DNA from: Gammaproteobacteria bacterium
Lineage (GTDB): Bacteria > Pseudomonadota > Gammaproteobacteria > Steroidobacterales > PWYM01
Assembly: GCA_003567855.1 (NCBI GenBank)
Contig: PWYM01000149.1
Span: 1-36,577 of the forward strand
Direction of reading: 5' to 3'
Length of the DNA: 36,577 bases
Part shown: positions 1 through 7,022 of the stretch, piece after piece
How the letters are laid out: each line of letters begins with the position of its first letter
Position numbering within the stretch: position 1 is the stretch's first letter
The notes under the pieces: generated by a model
What the model was told of the DNA's origin: nothing
The model's database searches: none
The model's input: the letters and a program-made list of their open reading frames with translations, nothing else
Program-made: the position numbers and the translations under genes

Positions 1-1466
1 ACACGATGCTCGAGTCCTACGTGCTCAACAGCGTCGCGACCCGCCACGACCTCGACTCGGTCGCCCAGCGCTACCTCGGCATACAGACGATCCGCTACGA
101 GGACGTCGCCGGCAAGGGCGCAAAACAGATCGGCTTCGACGAGGTCGCGCTCGAACAGGCCGCACCGTATGCCGCCGAAGACGCCGACATCTGCCTGCGG
201 CTGCACGCCGAGCTGTGGCCACGCATCGAGGCCGAGGGGCAGCTCGCCGACGTCTACCGGCGCATCGAACAGCCGCTGGTGGCGGTGCTGACGCGCATGG
301 AGCACACTGGCGTACACGTCGACCGCGACGCGCTCGACGTGCAGTCATCGGAACTCGCCGAGAGCATGGGCCGCGTGGAACGCGAGGCGCACGAGGCCGC
401 CGGCGGCGAGTTCAACCTCGGCAGCCCCAAGCAGCTCCAGGAGATCCTGTTCGAGCGCGAGGGCCTGCCGGTGGTGCGCAAGACCCCCAAGGGCCAGCCG
501 TCGACCGCCGAGGACGTGCTCCAGGAGCTCGCCGCCGACTATGCGCTGCCGCGGCTGATCCTCGAATACCGCGCGCTGGCCAAGCTCAAGTCCACGTATA
601 CCGACAAGCTGCCGACGCTCATCGACGCGCGCTCGGGCCGCATCCACACGTCGTACCACCAGGCCGTCGCGGCGACCGGCCGGCTGTCGTCGTCCGACCC
701 GAACCTGCAGAACATCCCGATCCGCACGCCGGAAGGCCGGCGCATCCGGCGCGCGTTCGTGGCGCCGGACGGCGACCTGCTGATCGCCGCCGACTACTCG
801 CAGATCGAACTGCGGATCATGGCGCACCTGTCGGGCGACCCGGCGTTGCTCGAGGCCTTCGCCGACGACCGCGACATCCACCAGGCCACCGCGTCGGAGG
901 TGTTCGACGTCGAACTCGACGCGGTCAGCGCCGAGCAGCGACGCTCGGCGAAGGCGATCAACTTCGGCCTGATCTACGGGATGTCGGCGTTCGGGCTGGC
1001 ACGCCAGCTCGGCGTGCCGCGCGGTGAGGCGCAGCACTACATCGACACTTACTTCGAACGCTACCCGGGCGTGAAACGCTACATGGACGAGACCCGCGCG
1101 CAGGCGCGCGAGCGCGGCTGGGTCGAGACGGTACTGGGCCGCAGGCTCTACCTGCCCGACATCCGCTCGCGCGACAACGCTCGACGCCAGTACGCCGAGC
1201 GCTCGGCGATCAACGCACCCATGCAGGGGACCGCCGCCGACATCATCAAGCTCGCGATGATCGAGGTCGACCGCTGGCTGCGCGACGAAGACGCCCCCGC
1301 GCGGCTGATCATGCAGGTGCACGACGAGCTCGTACTCGAGGCGCGGGCCGACGAAGCCGAGCGCATTGCCGGGCGCGTCGCCGACATAATGGTCGCCGCC
1401 GAGCAGCTCGACGCCCCGCTGAAGGTCGAGGCCGGCATCGGCGCCAACTGGGACGAGGCCCACTGA
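1..1466 (+). CDS. polA: DNA polymerase I, 3' part (5' end outside window)
   Basis: C-terminal part of DNA polymerase I, which fills gaps and removes RNA primers in replication and repair. The reading frame is open to the left edge, so the gene starts upstream of the window and the first Met at base 6 is internal. About the first 80 residues hold the end of the 3'-5' exonuclease-type domain (YAAEDAD, as in exonuclease motif III). The family A polymerase domain follows with motif A ([11 protein letters not shown]), motif B ([14 protein letters not shown], the O helix) and motif C (QVHDEL). All catalytic carboxylates of the polymerase site are present. The 5'-nuclease domain would lie before the window. 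The stop codon is 3 bases before the next gene, suggesting co-transcription. Confidence 0.97.
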   Translation, partial: TMLESYVLNSVATRHDLDSVAQRYLGIQTIRYEDVAGKGAKQIGFDEVALEQAAPYAAEDADICLRLHAELWPRIEAEGQLADVYRRIEQPLVAVLTRMEHTGVHVDRDALDVQSSELAESMGRVEREAHEAAGGEFNLGSPKQLQEILFEREGLPVVRKTPKGQPSTAEDVLQELAADYALPRLILEYRALAKLKSTYTDKLPTLIDARSGRIHTSYHQAVAATGRLSSSDPNLQNIPIRTPEGRRIRRAFVAPDGDLLIAADYSQIELRIMAHLSGDPALLEAFADDRDIHQATASEVFDVELDAVSAEQRRSAKAINFGLIYGMSAFGLARQLGVPRGEAQHYIDTYFERYPGVKRYMDETRAQARERGWVETVLGRRLYLPDIRSRDNARRQYAERSAINAPMQGTAADIIKLAMIEVDRWLRDEDAPARLIMQVHDELVLEARADEAERIAGRVADIMVAAEQLDAPLKVEAGIGANWDEAH

Positions 1467-1469
1467 CCG

Positions 1470-2552
1470 ATGAGCGCGACCGACTCCGCAGCACTGCGGC
1501 GCGCGCTCGAGTTCCAGGACGCGATGCTCGAGCACGTGTCGCGCACCTTCGCGCTGACCATCCCCGAGCTGCCGGGCCCGCTGCGTCGCTCGGTCACCAA
1601 CGCCTACCTGCTGTGCCGCATCGCCGACACCATCGAGGACGACCACGCGCTCGACGCCGACGCGAAGCGCGAGCACTCGGAGCGCTTCATCGCGGTGCTC
1701 GCCGGCCGGGAGGCTGCGACGGCCTTCTCAGCCGCGCTGGCCCCGCGGCTGTCCGCACACACCCCCGAGGCCGAACGCGAACTGATCGCGCGTACCGATG
1801 ACGTGATCACCGTCACCCACAGCCTGCCCGCGGCCGACCGCTCGGCACTCGAGCGATGCGTCACGACGATGAGCCGTGGCATGTGGGCCTGCCAGTCGAG
1901 CGCCGACACGTCGGGGCTCGCGACCGTCGCCGAGCTCGACCAGTACTGCTACTACGTCGCCGGCGTCGTCGGCGAGATGCTGACCGAACTGTACTGCAGC
2001 CATTCGCCCGACACCGCGCGCCACCGTGACCGGCTCATGGCGCTCGCGCCGTCGTTCGGCCAGGGCCTGCAGATGACCAACATCCTCAAGGACATGTGGG
2101 AAGATCGCCGGCGCGGCGTGTGCTGGCTGCCGCGCGAGGTCTTCACGGGTCTGGACGGCCACCCCGATGACCTGCTCGCGGCGCTCGACGCGCCGGCCTT
2201 TCGCGAGGGGCTCCGGCACCTGGTCGGCATCGCCCGCGGCCACCTCGCCAATGCCCGCGACTACACGCTGCTGGTGCCCGGTACGGAACTCGGCTTCCGG
2301 CGCTTCTGCCTGTGGGCGATCGGCCTCGCGCTGCTGACGCTGCGCAACATCCACCGCCAGCCCGGTTTCCGCGAGGGCCGCGCCGTGAAGGTGTCGCGCC
2401 GCTCGGTGCGGATCGTCACGGCGACCGGCGGGGCGCTTGCGGGCTGGAACATGCCGTTGAAGGCGCTTCACGGCTGGCTCGCGCGCGGGCTGCCCGCCCC
2501 TGATGAGACGCCGAGTTACGTGCGCCGGGGTGTGGCCATGTCGGGTTCATGA
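1470..2552 (+). CDS. Squalene/phytoene synthase family protein, probably squalene synthase
   Basis: A 360-residue trans-isoprenyl diphosphate synthase that condenses two prenyl diphosphates head to head. Both aspartate-rich, Mg-binding motifs are visible: CRIADTIEDD near residues 50-60 and NILKDMWEDRRRGVCWLP near residue 205. The length of about 360 residues and the C-terminal extension after the catalytic core fit squalene synthases (farnesyl diphosphate to squalene) better than the shorter HpnC/HpnD pair, but phytoene synthase cannot be excluded. It starts 3 bases after polA and is probably on the same transcript. No hopanoid or carotenoid genes are seen nearby, so the end product is unknown. 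It converges on the SDR gene with a 21-base gap. Confidence 0.85.
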   Translation: MSATDSAALRRALEFQDAMLEHVSRTFALTIPELPGPLRRSVTNAYLLCRIADTIEDDHALDADAKREHSERFIAVLAGREAATAFSAALAPRLSAHTPEAERELIARTDDVITVTHSLPAADRSALERCVTTMSRGMWACQSSADTSGLATVAELDQYCYYVAGVVGEMLTELYCSHSPDTARHRDRLMALAPSFGQGLQMTNILKDMWEDRRRGVCWLPREVFTGLDGHPDDLLAALDAPAFREGLRHLVGIARGHLANARDYTLLVPGTELGFRRFCLWAIGLALLTLRNIHRQPGFREGRAVKVSRRSVRIVTATGGALAGWNMPLKALHGWLARGLPAPDETPSYVRRGVAMSGS

Positions 2553-2573
2553 CCGGCGACCGCCGGCGAACCC

Positions 2574-3389
2574 TCAACGCGAATCGGCACGTATCGTATC
2601 GGCGCGTGACCACGGCTCGCGCAGCTGCACGCGCCACTGGTCACGGCTCGCACCGTCGTCGTTGACGATCGCGAAGCTGCGATTGCGTGCGTGCGGCTGC
2701 GATAGCACCTCGACCGCGACGCGTGCGACGTCGGCGCGCACCACTTTTGCACGCTGGTAGGTCTCGCGCGACTGCAGCACGATGCCCCGATGACCGTCCG
2801 GGTCACCGTCCGCGAGGCGTCCCGGGCCGAGCACGGTGTAGTCGAGCCCGCTGGCGCGCAGGTGGTTTTCGCCGCGGGTCTTCCAGTAGAGCACGTAGCC
2901 ACGCCGCGGGTTGTCGCGATGCTCACGATGGGGCCCCGCGGCGGCCGAGGAAATCAGCACGAAGTGCCGCACACCCTCGGCGGTGGCGGCATCGACGAGG
3001 TTCACCACGCCGCCGTAGTCGACGTACTTGGGGCTGTTCGCGCCCCGCCATTCACTCGCGCCGACGGCGCTGATCACGTAGTCGACGCCGGACATCGCGG
3101 CAGCCACGGCGGCAGCATCGCGCACGTCCACTTCCAGCCAGTCGATGTCCAGACCGGTGCGCGTGCGCGCCGACGAGGCGCTGGTGGTCAGCGGCCTGAC
3201 CTCAAATCCCTGGTCGGCCAGCATGCGAACGATCAGCTGGCCGGTGCGCCCGGATGCGCCGGCCACCAGCACCGTCCCCGGCCCGGCGGCGCGGCCCTGG
3301 CCCGGCTCGCCGACGACAAGGCCGGCACGCACCACTAGCGGCAGCGACAGCAGCAGCGCAAGCAGGACCAAAAAGCGTGGATTGGACAT
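2574..3389 (-). CDS. Exported or membrane-anchored NAD(P)-binding SDR-family protein
   Basis: A 271-residue atypical short-chain dehydrogenase/NmrA-like protein. The N-terminus (residues 5-23) is strongly hydrophobic and reads as a signal peptide or anchor, which is unusual for a Rossmann enzyme. The nucleotide-binding loop VAGASGRTG follows at about residues 42-50. Further typical segments are the acidic DVRD after strand 3, the VISAVGAS turn, LISSAAAG at the end of strand 5 and YWKTRGE, which supplies a Tyr-x-x-x-Lys-like spacing variant. The family includes complex I assembly factors, epimerases and redox sensors, so no substrate is proposed. It is transcribed away from the small RNA region and converges on the squalene synthase gene. 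Confidence 0.8.
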   Translation of the reverse strand: MSNPRFLVLLALLLSLPLVVRAGLVVGEPGQGRAAGPGTVLVAGASGRTGQLIVRMLADQGFEVRPLTTSASSARTRTGLDIDWLEVDVRDAAAVAAAMSGVDYVISAVGASEWRGANSPKYVDYGGVVNLVDAATAEGVRHFVLISSAAAGPHREHRDNPRRGYVLYWKTRGENHLRASGLDYTVLGPGRLADGDPDGHRGIVLQSRETYQRAKVVRADVARVAVEVLSQPHARNRSFAIVNDDGASRDQWRVQLREPWSRADTIRADSR

Positions 3390-3428
3390 TCAGGCAGCGT
3401 GCGGACGTCCGGCGGCAAAAAAACCTCG

Positions 3429-3460
3429 CCGGGGTCCGGAACAAAGCCCACGGACCCCGG
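3429..3460 (-). terminator. Stem-loop followed by a T-run on the minus strand (candidate terminator)
   Basis: CCGGGGTCCG (3429-3438) pairs perfectly with CGGACCCCGG (3451-3460) around a 12-base loop. Read on the minus strand the stem is followed, after CGAGG, by seven T residues (the A-run at about 3417-3423). It could end transcripts coming leftward from engB before the SDR gene. The 5-base gap between stem and T-run weakens the case. On the plus strand it could instead be a 5' stem of the small RNA. Confidence 0.45.
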
Positions 3461-3469
3461 TCACACCAA

Positions 3470-3595
3470 GTGAGCGTTTCCCCGACGCTCACCCGCGTTC
3501 CTCCCTAGCGGGTAACGGTCCCGGTTCCCCAATCGGGACACTCGCCCCGGGGCTGCTTCCCCTGTACTCCGACGCAGCCCTGGGGTCTTTTTTTT
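3470..3595 (+). ncRNA. Candidate small regulatory RNA with four C-rich loops, at the Spot 42/ErsA locus
   Basis: Four consecutive stem-loops on the plus strand. Stem 1 is GTGAGCGT/ACGCTCAC (3470-3492, loop TTCCCCG). Stem 2 is CCCGC/GCGGG (3492-3512, loop GTTCCTCCCTA). Stem 3 is GTCCCG/CGGGAC (3518-3539, loop GTTCCCCAAT). The last is a 12-bp stem with a T-run. Every loop exposes TTCC(C/T)C, the complement of a Shine-Dalgarno sequence. No open reading frame here resembles a protein. Spot 42 and ErsA are encoded between polA and engB with the same orientation relative to both genes (established). Xanthomonas sX13 is known for C-rich loops that bind G-rich targets. That this is a functional analogue is inference. 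No clear promoter was found, so the 5' end is uncertain and could be nearer 3429. Confidence 0.6.
3545..3595 (+). terminator. Rho-independent terminator of the small RNA candidate
   Basis: CCCCGGGGCTGC (3545-3556) pairs with GCAGCCCTGGGG (3574-3585), a 12-bp stem with one G-U pair. TC and eight T residues (3588-3595) follow. The loop begins TTCCCC. No plus-strand protein gene ends nearby, because the gene on the left (2574-3389) is on the other strand. The terminator therefore implies a separate short plus-strand transcript. Confidence 0.75.
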
Positions 3596-3656
3596 CCCTC
3601 TTCCGGTGAAGATTGCGCCAGACCCGTGCGCAACGCAAGGGTTCCCTGAACCGGCG

Positions 3657-4295
3657 CTATTGTTGCGTCAACGCATCATCTCCGGCGAGCGTCGCGACCG
3701 GCACCGGCATCAGCGACTCGAGCGCCAGCCGCGCCTCCTCGAGCCCCGTGCGGTCGAGGGCGGAGAACAGCTGTACGCCGGCGCTGCGGCCAAGCTCGCG
3801 TCGGGCGGCCTGCAGCACTCCCGCTCCGGCCCCCCGGCTGAGCTTGTCGGCCTTGGTCAGCAGCACGTGGGCCGCGCAGCCGGCGGCGTCGGCCCAGGCA
3901 AGCATCTGGCGGTCGAGGTCGAGCAGGCCGCGCCGCACGTCAACGATGACGACCACCCCGGTGAGCGAGCGCCGCTGGGCGAAGTAGCCGTCCATTAACG
4001 CGCGCCAGTGGCGCTGCACCTTCACCGGCACCCGCGCAAACCCGTAGCCCGGCAGATCGACGAGCCGGCGGCCGCCGGGCACCCGCTCATCCAGCACGAA
4101 GAAATTCACGAGCTGGGTGCGACCGGGCGTGCGGCTGACGCGCGCGAACTGGCGGCGCCCGACGATCAGGTTGATCGCGCTCGACTTGCCGGCATTGGAC
4201 CGACCGGCGAACGCGACCTCCATCCCCTCATCGGGCACGAACTGCGAGGGCTGGTGGGCGCTCTTGAGGAATACGGCTTCGGGATACGCGGACAT
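3657..4295 (-). CDS. engB: Ribosome biogenesis GTP-binding protein EngB (YihA/YsxC)
   Basis: A 212-residue TRAFAC-class GTPase needed for late assembly of the large ribosomal subunit. G1 is GRSNAGKSS, G2 lies in SRTPGRTQLVNFF, G3 is DLPGYGFA, G4 is TKADK and G5 is the SALDRTG segment. All are in the order and spacing usual for EngB. The frame is open further upstream to 4673, but the ATG at 4293-4295 gives the family's normal N-terminus (MSAYPEAVFLKSA), and the longer form would overlap the divergent cytochrome gene. Its 3' end faces the small RNA terminator, the same convergent layout as yihA and spf in E. coli. Confidence 0.95.
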   Translation of the reverse strand: MSAYPEAVFLKSAHQPSQFVPDEGMEVAFAGRSNAGKSSAINLIVGRRQFARVSRTPGRTQLVNFFVLDERVPGGRRLVDLPGYGFARVPVKVQRHWRALMDGYFAQRRSLTGVVVIVDVRRGLLDLDRQMLAWADAAGCAAHVLLTKADKLSRGAGAGVLQAARRELGRSAGVQLFSALDRTGLEEARLALESLMPVPVATLAGDDALTQQ

Positions 4296-4357
4296 GATCC
4301 GATTGTAGCCGGGTTCGGGCACGGCCGGCGGACGGGCCCACAGGCGCGTGATTGTTG

Positions 4358-4363
4358 TAGAAT
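4358..4363 (+). promoter_or_regulatory. Possible -10 element (TAGAAT) ahead of cytochrome c4
   Basis: TAGAAT lies about 80 bases before the cytochrome start, in the 150-base divergent gap with engB. No convincing -35 hexamer sits 16-18 bases upstream, so this rests on the -10 match alone. Confidence 0.25.
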
Positions 4364-4445
4364 CGCCGGTCGGGCCATGGAAGGGCGCTTCCCCGCGCAC
4401 CCGCCCGGCTGTGCTTTCGCAACGGAATTCATGGAGCGGTTCTGA

Positions 4446-5114
4446 ATGTTCGAGCGACTTTCGGTGGTAGCCCCGGCCGCGTGCCGGGCGAAGTGGGTCG
4501 CGGCGGCCGTCGCTGCGGCGGGGCTGGTTCTGGCTGGCCAGGCGCACGCGGACTACCTGCTCGCCGGGGGTGACCCGGAAGCCGGCCAGGCCAATTCCAA
4601 CACCTGCGCCGCGTGCCACGGCAGCGACGGCAACAGTGCCAACCCGGAGTGGCCTTCGCTTGCCGGACAGCACGCGATGTACACCTTCCGCCAGCTGCAG
4701 GCCTACCAGGACGGTGATCGCCAGAACGCGCTGATGACCGGCCAGGTGCAGGGGCTGTCAGAGCAGGATATGCGCGACCTGGCCGCGTTCTACGCAGAAC
4801 AGGAACTCGAGCCTCTGGCCGCCGGTGACGGCGACCTCAGCCTCGGTGAGCGCATCTACCGCGGTGGCAACGCCGAAACCGGCGTCACCGCGTTCATCGC
4901 CTGCCACGGCCCGCGCGGGCTCGGCAACCCGCTGACGAACTACCCGCGGGTCTCGGGGCAGCACGCGCGGTACCTGCGCGACACACTGCGCGAGTATCGC
5001 TCCGGCGACCGTCGCTCCGACGGCCAGATGGCGCAGATGATGCGCGACATCGCCGGGCGCATGTCCGACGACGAGATCGACGCCGTCTCGGCCTTCATGC
5101 AGGGCCTGCAGTAG
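4446..5114 (+). CDS. Cytochrome c4-type dihaem cytochrome with an atypical second haem motif
   Basis: A 222-residue periplasmic electron carrier. The signal peptide ends at AHA (about residue 35). Two homologous cytochrome c domains follow, each with the SLAGQHA- or RVSGQHAR-type segment typical of c4. The first domain has a normal haem site, CAACH (54-58). In the second, the expected CxxCH is FIACH (150-154): the first cysteine is Phe, encoded by TTC at 4893-4895, one base from TGC. The His ligand, second Cys and candidate axial Met residues (MMRD region) remain. In c4 proteins both haems are normally bound by two thioethers, so haem 2 could have only one here, or this is a base error. GGAG lies upstream of the ATG. 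It is followed by the DsbA-like gene, as in Pseudomonas. Confidence 0.93.
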   Translation: MFERLSVVAPAACRAKWVAAAVAAAGLVLAGQAHADYLLAGGDPEAGQANSNTCAACHGSDGNSANPEWPSLAGQHAMYTFRQLQAYQDGDRQNALMTGQVQGLSEQDMRDLAAFYAEQELEPLAAGDGDLSLGERIYRGGNAETGVTAFIACHGPRGLGNPLTNYPRVSGQHARYLRDTLREYRSGDRRSDGQMAQMMRDIAGRMSDDEIDAVSAFMQGLQ

Positions 5115-5179
5115 CCACGTTGAACCAATCGGACGCCGCGACGGCCCAACCCGTACGGACCTCCACGGAGACCTGACCG

Positions 5180-6097
5180 ATGATCCACTTCACCAAGCGT
5201 GGCCTCGCGCTGCTGCTGCTGTCGGCCCTGCTCGTCGCCTGTGGCGACCCGCAGGCACCCGAGCAGGCTCCGCCACCGGCCGCCGAGCAGCTGCCTGAAG
5301 AGGCCGTCACCGAATCCACCGCCGACCGGGACATGGTCGAAGACGACAGCATCCAGGTCGTCGACGAAGCGGCCCCCGAAGCCGACACCGCGGCGCCTGC
5401 CGATGGCGGTACGCTCGTCGCCGAGGAAATGGTCGACGACGAGCCGGCCGAGCCGGCAACCGGGCCCGGCGTGATCCACCTCGCGCAGGCCCAAGGCGCG
5501 CGTTCCGGCGACTACCAGTTCACCGAGGGCGAGCACTTCCGCCGCCTGACGCCCGCGCAGCGCACCGCGTCGGGCACCGACAAGATCGAGGTGCTTGACG
5601 TGTTCTGGTACGGCTGCCCGGCCTGCTACCAGTTCGAACCGGTGATGCGCGACCTCGCCACCCGGCTGCCCGACGGTGTGGAGGTCGTGAAGATGCCGGT
5701 GGGCTGGAACGAAATCCACCAGCTGCACGCGCGCGCCTACTACGTTGCGCAGGAACTTGACGTCGTAGACACGATGCACACCGCGATCTTCCGCGCCTAC
5801 CATGAGCGCGGCAACAGGCTGCAGAGCGAGGACAGCATCCGCCGGCTGTTCCGCGAGAACGGCGTGTCGGCAGAAGACTTCGACCGCGCCTGGGCGCGCA
5901 ACATGAGTGTCGACAGCGCGGTGAACCGCGCCACCCAGCTCACCCGCGCGGGCGGGCGCTACGGCATCTCCGGCACCCCCACGGTCGTCGTCAACGGCAA
6001 GTACACGGTGTCGCCCGACCGGCGCGGCAGGGCCAACCTCGACAACATGGGTGACATCATTCTCGAACTCGTGCAGCGCGAGCTCAACGAGCGCTGA
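5180..6097 (+). CDS. DsbA-like thiol:disulfide interchange lipoprotein
   Basis: A 305-residue periplasmic thioredoxin-fold protein. The N-terminus is a lipoprotein signal (LLVAC, lipid-modified Cys21), followed by an acidic, Pro/Ala-rich linker to about residue 100. The DsbA domain carries the active-site motif CPAC (146-149), preceded by FWYG, and the cis-proline loop GTPTVVVNGKY near the C-terminus. E. coli DsbA has CPHC, and the Ala replacing His should lower its oxidising power (inference). Position after cytochrome c4 matches the dsbA-type gene of Pseudomonas. The likely role is disulfide formation in exported proteins, such as the alkaline phosphatase at 28644. The anchor and long linker are unlike classical soluble DsbA. 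Confidence 0.92.
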   Translation: MIHFTKRGLALLLLSALLVACGDPQAPEQAPPPAAEQLPEEAVTESTADRDMVEDDSIQVVDEAAPEADTAAPADGGTLVAEEMVDDEPAEPATGPGVIHLAQAQGARSGDYQFTEGEHFRRLTPAQRTASGTDKIEVLDVFWYGCPACYQFEPVMRDLATRLPDGVEVVKMPVGWNEIHQLHARAYYVAQELDVVDTMHTAIFRAYHERGNRLQSEDSIRRLFRENGVSAEDFDRAWARNMSVDSAVNRATQLTRAGGRYGISGTPTVVVNGKYTVSPDRRGRANLDNMGDIILELVQRELNER

Positions 6098-6126
6098 ACC
6101 GCGCACGCGGCCACCCGTCGCCTCTG

Positions 6127-6152
6127 AAGGGCTGCCATTGGCAGCCCTTTTT
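6127..6152 (+). terminator. Rho-independent terminator after the DsbA-like gene
   Basis: AAGGGCTGCC (6127-6136), loop ATT, GGCAGCCCTT, then TTT (to 6152). The stem is a perfect 10 bp directly followed by T residues, 30 bases after the stop codon at 6097. The rest of the gap to 6365 shows no gene. Confidence 0.88.
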
Positions 6153-6365
6153 CGTGTTGAACACCGTCGCCGCCGGCCGCAACCCGTGACCGGTTTCACG
6201 CGCTTGCGGGCGCATGCGCGACACGGTTCTCAATCCAGCGAATTGACCCGAGTTTACATATTGAAATCGCGAGTTGGTGCCACCACGATCGGGCCGTCGA
6301 TGGCGCAGGGTGCGCCTCGAGCGTGCAGGTGAACTGGTGGCCAACCAAGGCCGGGGAGACTGGCA

Positions 6366-6593
6366 ATGAGCGATTTCAAGCACCACGACGGCGACACCGA
6401 CGATACCGACATCGTGCTCGACGAGGACTTCGATCCCGACACGTTCGTCTTCAGCATGGCTGAGCTCGACGGACTGCGCCGGCCGGAACCACGTCGCGAT
6501 TCGCGATCGGCGCGGGCACTGCTCGAACTGCGCAGGGAAGAACGCTGGCTACGCGAGCAGCTCAGCGACTTCGACGAAGACCTGCTGCACTGA
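6366..6593 (+). CDS. Small acidic hypothetical protein
   Basis: A 75-residue protein. The first half is rich in Asp and Glu (HHDGDTDDTDIVLDEDFD) and the second half is a charged, probably helical segment (LLELRREERWLREQLSDF). GGAG lies 9 bases before the ATG. No signal peptide, membrane segment or cysteine is present. The layout of an acidic head and a basic helix ending in RREL/REQL-DF recalls short conserved proteins of gammaproteobacteria such as the PA3496 type, but I cannot confirm the match. It follows the DsbA-like gene after a terminator, so it is probably transcribed on its own. It converges on the next small gene. Confidence 0.7.
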   Translation: MSDFKHHDGDTDDTDIVLDEDFDPDTFVFSMAELDGLRRPEPRRDSRSARALLELRREERWLREQLSDFDEDLLH

Positions 6594-6639
6594 GCGCGAC
6601 CGGGCTGGTGGCGTGCAGCCCTCCACGGCGAGCGCGCGC

Positions 6640-6939
6640 TCAGGCGCGCGCCACGTCCTGGTCGTTGGGCGAGTGATAGTACTCGCTCGACTCGGCATAC
6701 TCGGCGAGCAGCGTGCGCAGCTGATGCATGCGCAGCGACGCCGTGCACACCGGCGCACACTCCTCACAGCTGATATCGCTGCACGGCTGGTTGGCGTACA
6801 GCCACCAGTGGATCGCCCCGGCCAGCAGGCCGTCAGCGATGGACCAGAGATCCGCATCCGGGTGCCGGTCGGCGAGCTCGTTGCCCAGCTCCACGATCTG
6901 CCGGGCGGCCTCTTCATTCAGGGAATCCGCAGCGTCCAT
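6640..6939 (-). CDS. Small cysteine-containing hypothetical protein
   Basis: A 99-residue protein I do not recognise. The ATG at 6937-6939 is preceded by GTGGAGATTCA, a good ribosome-binding site. The longer frame upstream (to 7137) has Arg/Ala-rich composition typical of spurious extension. The middle carries four cysteines spaced C-x4-C-x2-C-x3-C (CSDISCEECAPVC), which could bind a metal or form disulfides. The flanks are helical, with a WSIADGLLAGAIHWWLYAN segment that is hydrophobic but too polar to be called membrane-spanning. It lies 83 bases downstream of the diguanylate cyclase on the same strand and could share its transcript. Confidence 0.65.
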   Translation of the reverse strand: MDAADSLNEEAARQIVELGNELADRHPDADLWSIADGLLAGAIHWWLYANQPCSDISCEECAPVCTASLRMHQLRTLLAEYAESSEYYHSPNDQDVARA

Positions 6940-7022
6940 TGAATCTCCACGAAGACGGCGAGGTGCCGGCGCGCGCATCGCGGCCACCGGCCGCAGGTAC
7001 GGCGATGATAACGCGGCGCGGC

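Noticed and set aside
6366-6593. Assignment of the small acidic protein to the PA3496-type family
   Set aside because: Only the layout is similar; no diagnostic residue could be checked, so it is left as hypothetical.
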